Made by a program: the position numbers and the translations under genes. A stretch of DNA of 64,000 nucleotides, from assembly GCF_000006445.2 (NCBI RefSeq), contig NC_006048.2:1860001-1924000 (forward strand). Reading direction: 5' to 3'. This stretch comes from Debaryomyces hansenii CBS767 (Eukaryota > Ascomycota > Pichiomycetes > Serinales > Debaryomycetaceae). Positions 9,023 to 17,951 of this stretch are shown in pieces. Numbering within the stretch: the first letter of the stretch is position 1; each line of letters begins with the position of its first letter. The notes below the pieces were generated by a model. That model saw only the letters and a program-made list of their open reading frames with translations, ran no database searches and was not told where the DNA came from.

Positions 9023-9979
9023 ATGTACTATAGATCATTTCAAGCTCATAATAACTCATCCATAAATTCTCTATGTCTGATTAAGTCGACGAATTTTGTG
9101 TTGTCTGGTGGAGGAAACGATTGCTTGGTACGATTACATAATCTTAGTAATGATCATGTCCAATCAACCACATTTCCAAAAGAGCATATCACTGCAGTCA
9201 ATAGCATTGACGTAAGTGACTCGGGGGAAATATTTGTATCGGGAGGAGGAGATACAATCAATGTGTGGGACCTGGTCAAGCAATGCAAATTGATGAGATT
9301 TCAATCGATAAATGAACAAATCAGAGATGAAGTTTTCGATTGCAAAATATTGAACGATAGTTTGGTTGTGTCGTGTGGAACTAATTGCTTTGTTAATTTC
9401 CATGACTTACGACAGCCCAAGAGAACCAAGCCCATTTACAGTGTTAAAGCTGGAAATGATAATTTGAATTCGCTAGATTATAATCCAATATCGAAAGTTC
9501 TTTCAGTAGCAAGTCTTGATGGCCGGTTGACTAGAATTGACTTAAGAAATCAGGAGGTTATCCGGGATGGGTTTGATTGTGGTGGTTTATTAAACGTTAG
9601 GTTGTGTCCGGGCAATAGGACATTAATAACTTTCGAAGATGGTAAATTGAAGCTATGCGATTCCAACGATTTGCAGATAATGTTAGAAGTCACACTTTCT
9701 AACGACAAATTAATCTACAGAATAACGTCAGAAGTGATTAAAGACTATTATTCGGAGACTGAATATATTATAAGTGGGTCGGAAACCGGTGTAGTTTGCA
9801 TGTGGAAACATGACCCAGCAGATCGTACTGTTACAGATTTTAAGACCTTTGAGCCGCCACTGGCCTCATGTACAGATAGTTCTCGTATTTTGAGTATTGT
9901 CAGATTTATTGCATCTTCAAATAGGCTTATTTGTTCCAGCGAAAATGGGCTTTTGCATATCTGGGAAAATGTTTTGTAA
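9023..9979 (+). CDS. WD40-repeat protein, possibly WDR83/MORG1-like
   Basis: The 318-residue protein is made almost entirely of WD40 blades. The first blade opens with FQAHNNSSINSL and ends VRLHNL; the second has ITAVNSIDVSDSGEIFVSGGG then INVWDL; further blades end NFHDL, TRIDL, KLCDSN, VCMWKH and LHIWENVL. Seven blades would close one propeller. The short length, absence of extra domains and start within the first blade resemble the single-propeller WDR83/MORG1 group, a scaffold and splicing-associated family, but the repeats are too divergent for a firm call. No membrane or signal sequence is present. Confidence 0.75.
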   Translation: MYYRSFQAHNNSSINSLCLIKSTNFVLSGGGNDCLVRLHNLSNDHVQSTTFPKEHITAVNSIDVSDSGEIFVSGGGDTINVWDLVKQCKLMRFQSINEQIRDEVFDCKILNDSLVVSCGTNCFVNFHDLRQPKRTKPIYSVKAGNDNLNSLDYNPISKVLSVASLDGRLTRIDLRNQEVIRDGFDCGGLLNVRLCPGNRTLITFEDGKLKLCDSNDLQIMLEVTLSNDKLIYRITSEVIKDYYSETEYIISGSETGVVCMWKHDPADRTVTDFKTFEPPLASCTDSSRILSIVRFIASSNRLICSSENGLLHIWENVL

Positions 9980-10598
9980 TTGATAAAGGAAAGATATATT
10001 ATCATAATAGTATATAGATTAATAGACAGGCGCTTTATTCTGATATGTTATTCTTCGGAACAATTGAAAGGATAGGCCAACTATTCCACCATGTAAATTA
10101 TCAGCATTTTCTGGATTTAAAACTGTATTGACTGTGTATGCTCTTCTTCCCATCTTAAATAACTACATCTCCATTGAAACGTCGATACCATTCTTTAGTT
10201 ATTATAGGTCAAATATCCATATCGATCTCATTTCCATTATAGTTCAATCTGGTTACGTATTAAACTTATAATCTTCTTCAAATGCTGCAAAATTCAGCAA
10301 ATTAAGCAAAATAATAAAAAAATACTCATTTTAGTAAAACCCAAGATACGACTTCTTTCTCTTGAAGAATATATATTAATGGAGTTTAGGATATATGCCA
10401 TGAATACTAGTATACGTTCATATGATCTATAAATATGGTCTTTGCTTTAGTATTAGGCCATATATTCTTTAGTATGAGTCGTGTATAATCGAATTGGTGT
10501 ATTGGAATTTTTCACCTACGCAACCAAAAGTACCAATCGTATAGATTTAATAGTAGATAGACCAAATCAATCTATCTTGCAATCAATAATCAATTCCA
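9980..10598. other. intergenic region upstream of the PWWP gene
   Basis: About 620 bp of AT-rich sequence with poly-A stretches (near 10315). No credible ORF, tRNA or repeat was seen. It presumably holds the WD40 terminator and the PWWP-gene promoter. Confidence 0.5.
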
Positions 10599-12005
10599 AT
10601 GTCTTCAGATACACCCATTCCTAGTGAATTACTGAAAACTTTAGAAACACCCGAAGCAACGTCTCCGCAAGAAAAAGAAATTCAACAGGATGAGTCAAAG
10701 AATGACAACCCATACACACCAAAATCAATAGTTCTAGCAAAGGTTAAAGGTTATCCACCATGGCCTGCCATGATTCTTGAAGAGACTATGTTACCGGAAA
10801 ACATACTTAGTAAGAAACCAAAAAGTGTTAAACAACCGCCTAAAAGGAAACTGTCCAAGCCAATAACTATATTACCGGTTCGATTCTTCAGCGATGATAC
10901 TTACATCTGGATTAAGAGTAATGAAGTGAAAACTTTAAACCACGAAATGATAAATCTGTTTTTACAGAATGACAAAAAACGTAAGGATAACTTATTGCAA
11001 ACGGCATACGAATTGGCTAATGACCCACCAGACATGGAATTGTTCATAAAATGGGGATCAAAGGGCGAGCCGGTCGAAGTTCCATATGTTCCTGAAGAAG
11101 AAGAACTCGAAGAAGAAGAAGAAGAAGAAGCTGATGATATAGAAGAGGAGGAACTCGAAGAGGAAGAAGAAGAGGAGGAGGAAGAAGAGGATTACGAGGA
11201 GCCTTCTCGAAAGAAACAGAAGAAAAATACCAAACAACCTAAAAGTAAAAAGAAAACAACCAAGAAACAACCAGCTAAAAAGGAAGCTAAATCCACAGCA
11301 GCTCCAAAGACAAAACCGGTCAATCCAAGAGAAGAAGGATATGACAGTGACTGGGGCTTGGATGGAGTGAAGCACTATAATTATGATGAGGGAAATTACA
11401 TCTTTGATAAAGAGAAGGATCAGATCAAATTTGAAACAGAATTTCCGTCGGCGGCATCTTTGAGCGACTCGTTAACCAAGTACCATAACCAATTTGATAA
11501 ATTGGATATATTGTTGACTGACCAGTTACTCTCCGACCAAATAGACGAGACGGAAATATTGCCGAACCTCAAAAAACTAGACGGATTAACGTTACCCAAG
11601 TCAGTGTACACGAAGAGTAAGGTCCTAAAGACGTTGATTCTTACATTGAGAAGACCAAGCGAGAGATTTCCATACCCAAAAATCAAGAAGGAAGTTAAGA
11701 AGCTTGTGCGCAAATGGACCGATTTGGATATCGAAGAAAATACCATCGAGGACTTAGAGATGGTAGAAGAAAATGGCGAATCAACCCAAGAACCAGAACA
11801 GCTTCCTGATCAGGAACTTAAACAAGAAGATGCAAATGAGGCTCAAGCACCATCCGATTCATTACAAGGAGAAAATCAAACGTCTGCCCCAGAACAACCT
11901 GAGTCGGCTACACAGGAAACTGCAGAAAATACCCAGGATGCTTCGAGTGAACGTAATGGAGTAAACCCTGACTCTTTCAACACAGACAGCTTTGTTACAG
12001 CCTAA
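10599..12005 (+). CDS. IOC4: PWWP-domain chromatin protein, Ioc4-like
   Basis: The 468-residue protein has an N-terminal PWWP domain (about 41-118: IVLAKVKGYPPWPAMI, then PVRFFSDDTYIWI), which reads methylated H3K36 together with DNA. A very acidic Glu tract follows (about 165-200), then a Lys-rich nuclear-type stretch (about 205-240). A helical segment at about 281-375 (YHNQFDKLDILL, TLRRPSERFPYP) resembles the TFIIS-N/LEDGF-like domain seen in PWWP partners. Architecture and length match S. cerevisiae Ioc4 (475 residues), a subunit of the Isw1b remodeller that suppresses cryptic transcription in gene bodies. The Gln/Glu-rich C-terminus looks disordered. Orthology to Ioc4 is inferred from architecture. 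Confidence 0.75.
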   Translation: MSSDTPIPSELLKTLETPEATSPQEKEIQQDESKNDNPYTPKSIVLAKVKGYPPWPAMILEETMLPENILSKKPKSVKQPPKRKLSKPITILPVRFFSDDTYIWIKSNEVKTLNHEMINLFLQNDKKRKDNLLQTAYELANDPPDMELFIKWGSKGEPVEVPYVPEEEELEEEEEEEADDIEEEELEEEEEEEEEEEDYEEPSRKKQKKNTKQPKSKKKTTKKQPAKKEAKSTAAPKTKPVNPREEGYDSDWGLDGVKHYNYDEGNYIFDKEKDQIKFETEFPSAASLSDSLTKYHNQFDKLDILLTDQLLSDQIDETEILPNLKKLDGLTLPKSVYTKSKVLKTLILTLRRPSERFPYPKIKKEVKKLVRKWTDLDIEENTIEDLEMVEENGESTQEPEQLPDQELKQEDANEAQAPSDSLQGENQTSAPEQPESATQETAENTQDASSERNGVNPDSFNTDSFVTA

Positions 12006-12493
12006 TTGTATCTACTTATCTCTGTGCTTCCCATATTTCTGTAAAATAGATGTACTATAAATCAATACTTACGCATTGTAGAAAAATTTTCACTAAATAT
12101 CTACGCTATAAATTATGCTGCTTGTATCCGACCCAACTACTCTACAATGGTTTGTTTAACAGTAGTTTCTATTCTCTAGAGGTTTTATCTGCGTATCCAT
12201 AGTACCACTAATAGTAAAAACGAGCACACCATAGTTTTAGTACGAAAACCAAAAACCACCCAATTTCTCATTTTAGAAACACCAAATTGGTTCATCCCCT
12301 TTTGTTTTGATTGCTCTTTTAGTCAAAAAATAGCTGCTTAGTATTAGTAAATACTCATTAGGAATATTTTAAAGTATGTATACAAACTGATTATAATCAC
12401 AAACTAAGGACCACATCAGAATACTACAGGCCTTTTTACCTTGCAAATTGGATGGAAAGACTTAACTAATTCAATAATTGAAGTTGAGGCTGG

Positions 12494-12509
12494 TTACCTA
12501 ATTGGGTAC
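12494..12509. promoter_or_regulatory. Mcm1-type binding site upstream of MCM1
   Basis: TTACCTAATTGGGTAC is a near-perfect match to the palindromic Mcm1/early-cell-cycle-box core, TTACC-N-AATT-N-GGTAA-like. It lies about 200 bp before the MCM1 ATG. Confidence 0.6.
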
Positions 12510-12519
12510 AAGTCAATTT

Positions 12520-12529
12520 CCTATTATGG
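12520..12529. promoter_or_regulatory. CArG box (CC-A/T6-GG) upstream of MCM1
   Basis: CCTATTATGG is an exact CC(A/T)6GG SRF/Mcm1-type box. It sits about 23 bp centre to centre from the neighbouring Mcm1-type site, roughly two helical turns. Confidence 0.55.
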
Positions 12530-12638
12530 TTAGGGTTGCACATACCTTGAAGTGGATGATTTGGATTTCAGCTGCAATACGTATGGACTAGGGAAGATAG
12601 ATTGTTGATAGAAAGTTGAATTTAATTGCGAAGGGTTG

Positions 12639-12668
12639 ATGATGGCAAGTTGTTTTGAATTAGAGTAA
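12639..12668 (+). promoter_or_regulatory. candidate uORF before MCM1
   Basis: Two consecutive ATGs open an eight-codon frame (MMASCFEL) ending in TAA, 34 nt before the MCM1 ATG. It would lower translation only in transcripts that keep the putative leader intron. Confidence 0.35.
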
Positions 12669-12702
12669 CGACGCGGACGTAAATACTAACAAATATTAGC
12701 AA

Positions 12703-13428
12703 ATGTCTGAAGCTACCATTAAGAAGTTGGATAACGATGAACAGTTAGGATCTAGTGGATCAGGAAATACCCAGTTCACGTCTAATTCGTCTACCGCACC
12801 TACCGGGGGAGATGACGACGACGACGAAGAACCCACCAGCGGCGGAAAACAACAAAAGGAGAGAAGAAAGATTGAAATCAAATTTATTCAAGACAAGTCG
12901 AGGCGTCACATTACATTCTCCAAGAGAAAGGCTGGGATTATGAAGAAGGCATACGAATTGTCGGTATTGACGGGAACGCAGGTTTTGTTGTTGGTTGTTA
13001 GTGAAACCGGTTTGGTGTATACCTTCACCACTCCTAAATTACAGCCTTTAGTCACCAAGTCTGAAGGTAAGAACTTGATCCAGGCGTGCTTGAATGCTCC
13101 AGAAGAAGGGTTGGGTGACGACCAAGGAGATCAATCCGATGGTAACTCTCAAGAGCTGCCAGACCAAAGCCCAGTACCGCAACAAGGGCAACAACAGGCC
13201 CAACAACAGGCTGCCCAGGTCCACCATGCGCAACAAGTCCAGGCCGCCACCGCTCAACAAATGCCTCCAGGGGCCCATATACCTCATGGCATGCCCTACC
13301 CGGGAGCTGGACATCCTCAGGCTGGTATGCCTATGCCTCCTCAGGGTTACAACGACCCAAATGTATACCAGCAATATTTTGCTAACATGCAAAATAGCAA
13401 TATGCCAAACCAACAACAATACCAATAA
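12703..13428 (+). CDS. MCM1: MADS-box transcription factor Mcm1
   Basis: The 241-residue protein contains an SRF-type MADS domain at about residues 53-130 (RRKIEIKFI, RRHITFSKRKAGIMKKAYEL, TGTQVLLLVVSETG, LVYTFTTPKLQPLV). This part is nearly identical to S. cerevisiae Mcm1, the essential regulator of cell-cycle (M/G1, G2/M), mating-type and arginine genes. The N-terminus is Ser/Asp-rich and acidic. The C-terminus is Gln/Pro/Gly-rich and probably an activation region. The protein is shorter than S. cerevisiae Mcm1 (286 residues), the difference lying in the Gln-rich tail. The start ATG follows a splice-acceptor-like sequence. Two Mcm1-type sites upstream suggest autoregulation. Confidence 0.96.
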   Translation: MSEATIKKLDNDEQLGSSGSGNTQFTSNSSTAPTGGDDDDDEEPTSGGKQQKERRKIEIKFIQDKSRRHITFSKRKAGIMKKAYELSVLTGTQVLLLVVSETGLVYTFTTPKLQPLVTKSEGKNLIQACLNAPEEGLGDDQGDQSDGNSQELPDQSPVPQQGQQQAQQQAAQVHHAQQVQAATAQQMPPGAHIPHGMPYPGAGHPQAGMPMPPQGYNDPNVYQQYFANMQNSNMPNQQQYQ

Positions 13429-14174
13429 ATTGGTTAGTTCATTTCTGTGTGTAATATATGTTAGCAACGTTTGTGGTTTCTTTTAGATTTAATACGTTTT
13501 CTGAGAATCCAAGTTTAGTGTACATTAAAATTGCATGTAGTCCGCATACACCAAGTTTCTGGTAGAATGGCGAGGTTATTATGACCTTTGTAAATAAATT
13601 GAATATATGCTAGTGTCAATTGACAAATATGGCCAATATATCCTACACGTAAATTCTACACCATATAGAAAATAATTCTAAATCCTATCCCCCTATAAAT
13701 GGCATAGCTGATAATAATTTTGTAATAACAGTAGCTTACCCATTTTAATACCTATTACCCCTTCTACCAATCATACTCGCCACACCAGCCACACTCTTAC
13801 CTCCTCCATCGTCTCCAATAATCGGTCAGCCGGTGCAAACACGAATAAAAACTAATTGTACTAACCAGTAATAGCCCTTCCTGGAAAATTCCAGCCAGAA
13901 TCATACAAACTCAGACAAACTTGACTCCAATACCTTCCTAAGCCTATATGTCATAATCATCGATAATCTCGATGAGCCTCACTGTAACTCTTTTTGGGAT
14001 AGAGCGTACTCCCCTATTGCACGAGACTACTTCCCGAGATGACTATAATTACTCATTGAGATGCTGCCCCACACTATATAATATTCATCGAAATGTGTAA
14101 CCTTCTGGTCCCTGGGGTAATGTATCAATGACTAAGACTGGGATTTTAGTGAGTCGCATTGTCGCACATTAAAG

Positions 14175-14216
14175 TCAATACGGGAAGTATAGTGCGATTC
14201 TATGAACCCGTATTGA
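14175..14216. repeat. 10-bp inverted repeat, 22-bp spacer
   Basis: TCAATACGGG at 14175-14184 is answered by its exact reverse complement at 14207-14216. Within the spacer a smaller ATAG/CTAT pairing allows one extended hairpin. Confidence 0.85.
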
Positions 14217-14360
14217 TGTCGTATATGTGTATACACAGATTTTCAATTGAATGACCTTACAAATAGATTAACTAATTTAATATATTATGGTCCCCGCCAA
14301 TCAACTACCGTTAATAGTAACTAGAATCACTTAATTATGGTAAGTGTAAAGCGACTAAAT

Positions 14361-14379
14361 CCTGATTTTGGAAATCAGG
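14361..14379. repeat. 8-bp stem, 3-nt loop hairpin
   Basis: CCTGATTT and AAATCAGG flank the triplet TGG, about 125 bp upstream of the PSP1-domain gene ATG. It may lie in the leader RNA. Confidence 0.8.
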
Positions 14380-14503
14380 TGACTTAGGTTATTGCTCTTA
14401 AATATACTTGATAAGGGGAATAAGTATCCTTAATTTATATTTTGATCATTCTTTCTTCAGGCTAATCAAATATAGGATAAAGTATTAGCAAAAGACAGTT
14501 ATA

Positions 14504-16405
14504 ATGCGTTCTTCATCATTTGGAGAAGATCAGATATGGTTGACCAACAGTCAAGGTTCACCTTCCCAAAGAAGGTCGTCTGCGTTTGACTCGATATGGG
14601 CCAACAGTAATCCCAACGCAGGCATGGGAACGGGAGTTCCGAGAAGCGGTGGTAACAGTGGAGGAAACAGCGTGTCTAGTGGCTCTGGAGCCGGGGGAGC
14701 TAATGGCCAGGGACAACAGGGACAACAGGGACCCAACGGACCCAATGTTCCAAATGGTGCTAATGCTAACATTTGGTCTATGAACCGTGGTAGTATGGGT
14801 GCATCTAACGATTTCGTACCACAGATGCCGCAAATGTTGAACAGGAACTCATTTGCGGGACAGGCACAATCATTCAGTCCCAAGTCACCTCCGCAGTCCG
14901 AATACGAGAATTTGGGGCAATACGGGATTAATTTGAGGAGGCACTCTTATGGAGATGTGTACAATAATAAAAATAACGCTGGAGCGGGTAAACAGCCTTC
15001 ACTTTCAGCATTACCACCTAACCCTAACTTTTTGCTGGACGACAATACTTTGGAAATGGTTAATGAGTATTTTGAAAAGGACCCACATGAGAGAGTCAAG
15101 GTGACGGTCCTGTTGTTGAACGAGAGATATTTTGATGAGGAGAAATATTTAGGAGAATCTTACCAATTACCTAAGTTCCCAATTGAAAACTCACTTAGGA
15201 ACTATCAGTTGGTACTTGTTGGGTTTAAGGCAGGTAGAGTCGATGTGTTTTATTTACCAGCATCTAATGAAGTCGCAAATTTAAAGATTGGGGATTTGGT
15301 CATCGTGGAGGCAGATAGAGGCAGAGATTTGGGAAAGATTTTCAAGATGAACATTTCCATTGATGAGGCAAGGTTGATGAAATTATTGCAGTTTCAAGAA
15401 CAACAGGCAGCATTATCTGAAAATGATGTTGTTACTGACTTGTCGGTCAAGAATTTGAATTTTCAAACTTCGCCTATATCACCACCTACGTTACATTATC
15501 CTAAACCTATAATTTCGCTAGCTCAGCCAAATGATATACTACAGATTTTGAACAAGAAGCAGGATGAAGAGAAGGCCTGCAGACTCTGCTTGGCCAAGAT
15601 TGCAAATATCACAAATGCTACTAGTAATGGTAATGAATTAATTCCTCCTAATGGATCTACATCCAGTAACTCTTTGGATTTATTGCAAATGAAATTGATT
15701 GATGCAGAGTATCAATTTGATAGGAAGAAGCTAATTTTTTATTATTCAACACATAAGAGAATCGATTTTAGAGATTTGGTAAGAGAATTATTTAGAATTT
15801 ATAAGACAAGAATCTGGATGTGTGCTGTTATTGGAATTCCTTACATTCCAAATGCTGGTTTACAGAATTATGTTAGTCCTATTTTGAATAATTCCAGCAC
15901 TGCTAGTGAACAATACAATACCAAATCAGCAGAAGGGAGCCAACAATTCAATCAATTTAACATGGGACCAGATCCACATACGAATGTTGCATTTCATAAT
16001 TTTGCTCCGGGAGCAGGACCGGGACCGGGGCCAATGCCTATGTCAGGACCCAGTGCACCACGACCAAACGGTCACTTTCAAGTTCAGGAGCAATATAATA
16101 GATCTGCACCAGCGACTTCAGGGGGACAGGGACCCCCTCCAATGTCTGCACCAGGCCACATGCCAGTATTGAATGATCCATTTAGGCAGTCAATGGGACA
16201 ACATCCATTTCCACCTTATAACGCTGACGGAAGATTAGCATATCAAGGGTATTATGGCGATTATAATAGAAGATTGTCTATGCAAGGACAAGGAGAAATC
16301 CCTCGAAAATTCCTTAACGGAAGTGGAAGTGGAGGTGATAAAGAGCAGGACTCGAACAACGAATCATTTGTTTTAAAATCATTAGTTGATTCTATTGACC
16401 ATTGA
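14504..16405 (+). CDS. PSP1: PSP1 C-terminal-domain protein
   Basis: The 633-residue protein has a conserved core at about residues 234-445: YQLVLVGFKAGRVDVFYLP, IGDLVIVEADRGRDLGKI, EEKACRLCLAKI, DAEYQFDRKKLIFYY, DFRDLVRELFRIYKTRIWM. This is the PSP1 domain (PF04468), shared by S. cerevisiae Psp1 and YLR177W and by bacterial YaaT/RicT-type proteins. The N-terminal 150 residues are Ser/Gly/Asn-rich. The C-terminal 150 are Pro/Gly/Gln-rich and disordered. S. cerevisiae Psp1 is a high-copy suppressor of DNA polymerase alpha mutants, and its molecular role is unsettled. CTG-clade yeasts may have one gene standing for the Psp1/YLR177W pair, so the symbol covers both. Confidence 0.8.
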   Translation: MRSSSFGEDQIWLTNSQGSPSQRRSSAFDSIWANSNPNAGMGTGVPRSGGNSGGNSVSSGSGAGGANGQGQQGQQGPNGPNVPNGANANIWSMNRGSMGASNDFVPQMPQMLNRNSFAGQAQSFSPKSPPQSEYENLGQYGINLRRHSYGDVYNNKNNAGAGKQPSLSALPPNPNFLLDDNTLEMVNEYFEKDPHERVKVTVLLLNERYFDEEKYLGESYQLPKFPIENSLRNYQLVLVGFKAGRVDVFYLPASNEVANLKIGDLVIVEADRGRDLGKIFKMNISIDEARLMKLLQFQEQQAALSENDVVTDLSVKNLNFQTSPISPPTLHYPKPIISLAQPNDILQILNKKQDEEKACRLCLAKIANITNATSNGNELIPPNGSTSSNSLDLLQMKLIDAEYQFDRKKLIFYYSTHKRIDFRDLVRELFRIYKTRIWMCAVIGIPYIPNAGLQNYVSPILNNSSTASEQYNTKSAEGSQQFNQFNMGPDPHTNVAFHNFAPGAGPGPGPMPMSGPSAPRPNGHFQVQEQYNRSAPATSGGQGPPPMSAPGHMPVLNDPFRQSMGQHPFPPYNADGRLAYQGYYGDYNRRLSMQGQGEIPRKFLNGSGSGGDKEQDSNNESFVLKSLVDSIDH

Positions 16406-17005
16406 ATAGTATGTGTATAAACGGTTGCAGCGTTGATTTTGATTGCAGCTGAGAACATGTCATTTATATTACCATACCAATGGAAATGCTAAAATCAATG
16501 ATTATGAAAAAAAATTACGATCTATGATACAATATTAAATTATTAAACAAAACGCTTAAACTAGATGATTAATTTATATGGGTAGGAAATAGGATATAGA
16601 TAAAATAATTGGTTGCGAAATATAAATGGCTAGATTAATATATGAACTTTTACACTAAATCATTGTAGCATATTCTGGTCAAACAAATCAGTTATAATTG
16701 AACGGTTTTCGTTCCAGAAATAATTATAGTGATATATACTGTACTATATATCCTGAATATTTTTGGAATATTATTTAATCGATGATAGTATTTATAGAAT
16801 TTCATATTTTAGGTTAATTTATCCAAATTTTTACGAATGAGTGTTCACAATACGATAATATGAACAAACTCAACGTTCAAACTATCAAAAAATGCCAATA
16901 ATATGTCTAATCTTTAACAGCTATAATTATGCTTAATCTATGGTGTACAGACTAGCCTTTCTACATAGATATTTTTCGCGAATGATTCACCTCGTTTTCC
17001 GAGTC

Positions 17006-17012
17006 TGAGTCA
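17006..17012. promoter_or_regulatory. TGAGTCA (Gcn4/AP-1-type) site
   Basis: TGAGTCAT is a perfect Gcn4/AP-1 core about 370 bp upstream of the bZIP gene ATG. It suggests amino-acid control of this sulfur-type regulator. The motif is seen; binding is inference. Confidence 0.4.
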
Positions 17013-17330
17013 TATTGGGCTAATTTCGGTAATGAGACGAAGTCAATAATTCACAGAAGTTTTACAAGGAATATACTCTGATAGAGTATAGCTACATCGC
17101 TCATGAACCCCCTATGACAATACACTCCGCCTGGCGTTTTTATTACTATCATGTAGATAGATTTTATTGTAGGATTAAGATAGATAATAGAAATCATGCA
17201 ATGTATTTGTAATCCAATTAGTAATTACTCTCGTCTCGGATAAAATTTTTTTTTTTCATTTTTTTTGTGCGCCTAATCGTTATTTTCATAAATACAATTG
17301 TCTCTCCACCGTAGCAATTTAAATCTTTTT

Positions 17331-17351
17331 ATGATATACTTCATCATATAA
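17331..17351 (+). promoter_or_regulatory. candidate uORF (6 codons) before the bZIP gene
   Basis: ATG at 17331 opens MIYFII followed by TAA at 17349-17351, only 30 nt before the main ATG. There is no further ATG in between. Such uORFs commonly throttle starvation-response bZIP factors. Confidence 0.4.
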
Positions 17352-17381
17352 TTACGAAAAAGACCATATATATCATATAAT

Positions 17382-17951
17382 ATGAATTTTCAAGCAACAG
17401 ATTATTTAAACGATCTTAATCTAGATTTTGAAACCGTGTCGCCAAACACAGAACATTCTTCCAATGATTTGGATTTGTTTAGTCAATCAGAATTTTTTGA
17501 CTTGGATGTCTTCGCTAAGGACTCCGTGGCACCAACCAAGCAACAGCAATATTCCATAAAACAAGAACAAGAACCAGACCAGGATTTTGGATTATTATTG
17601 AATTTGGATGAATCACAGGAGAGTCCTATGAGCTTGGAACAAGAACAGGCGTTCGAACAACAATCTCCTTCAGAATCATCGGTTGAAGACAAAAGGAAAA
17701 GAAATACCGCAGCTAGCGCCAGATTCCGTATCAAGAAGAAGATGAAGGAACAGCAAATGCAACAAAAATCCAAGGAATTACAAGACAGAGTAATGGGGTT
17801 GGAAAAGAAATTGAAAACCTTAGAAATGGAAAATAAATGCTTGAAAAACTTGATAGTGAAACAAAACGAACAAAAAAATAACGATTTGTTGGAGAACATC
17901 AAAAAGAGATCCATAGTTGAAAGTTCTTCCACATTCCAATATACAAAATAA
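17382..17951 (+). CDS. Cys3/Met4/Met28-type bZIP transcription factor
   Basis: The 189-residue protein has a bZIP at residues 103-160. The basic region KRKRNTAASARFRIKKK (105-121) is the signature of the Neurospora Cys3, Met4 and Met28 sulfur-regulator group rather than Gcn4. The zipper has Leu at 133, 140, 147 and 154 in perfect heptads. The N-terminal 100 residues are acidic and Gln-rich with hydrophobics (DLFSQSEFFDLDVF), typical of an activation domain. Size resembles S. cerevisiae Met28 (187 residues). I cannot tell whether it is the Met4 or the Met28 orthologue, so no symbol is given. It probably activates sulfur-assimilation genes. A uORF and a TGAGTCA site precede it. Confidence 0.8.
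   Translation: MNFQATDYLNDLNLDFETVSPNTEHSSNDLDLFSQSEFFDLDVFAKDSVAPTKQQQYSIKQEQEPDQDFGLLLNLDESQESPMSLEQEQAFEQQSPSESSVEDKRKRNTAASARFRIKKKMKEQQMQQKSKELQDRVMGLEKKLKTLEMENKCLKNLIVKQNEQKNNDLLENIKKRSIVESSSTFQYTK

Larger units (their letters stand above)
12374..12699 (+). other. MCM1: candidate 5' UTR intron of MCM1
   Basis: Seen: a GTATGT donor at 12374-12379, a perfect TACTAAC branch point at 12684-12690 and a TAG acceptor ending at 12699, three bases before the MCM1 ATG. The branch-to-acceptor distance matches the ACB1 and RPS28 introns in this window. If spliced, the intron removes the uORF and the two Mcm1 boxes from the leader RNA. The donor choice is inference. Confidence 0.45.
12006..12702. 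other. MCM1 promoter and probable 5' leader
   Basis: About 700 bp upstream of MCM1 contain two Mcm1-type boxes (12494-12509 and 12520-12529), a short upstream ORF (12639-12668) and a candidate 5' UTR intron (12374-12699). Each is described separately. No other gene was seen. Confidence 0.6.
13429..14503. other. long intergenic region between MCM1 and the PSP1-domain gene
   Basis: About 1.08 kb with no ORF of note. It contains a 10-bp perfect inverted repeat (14175-14184 with 14207-14216) and a compact hairpin (14361-14379). No tRNA or snRNA signature was recognised. It is presumably the long promoter and leader of the downstream gene. Confidence 0.5.
16406..17381. other. promoter/leader region of the bZIP gene
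   Basis: About 976 bp of very AT-rich DNA. It contains a TGAGTCA site (17006-17012), a T-rich tract (about 17246-17267) and a six-codon uORF close to the gene. No other gene was seen. Confidence 0.55.

Noticed and set aside
17382..17951. First impression as GCN4
   Set aside because: The basic region RNTAASARFRIKKK is the Cys3/Met4/Met28 type, not the Gcn4 type.
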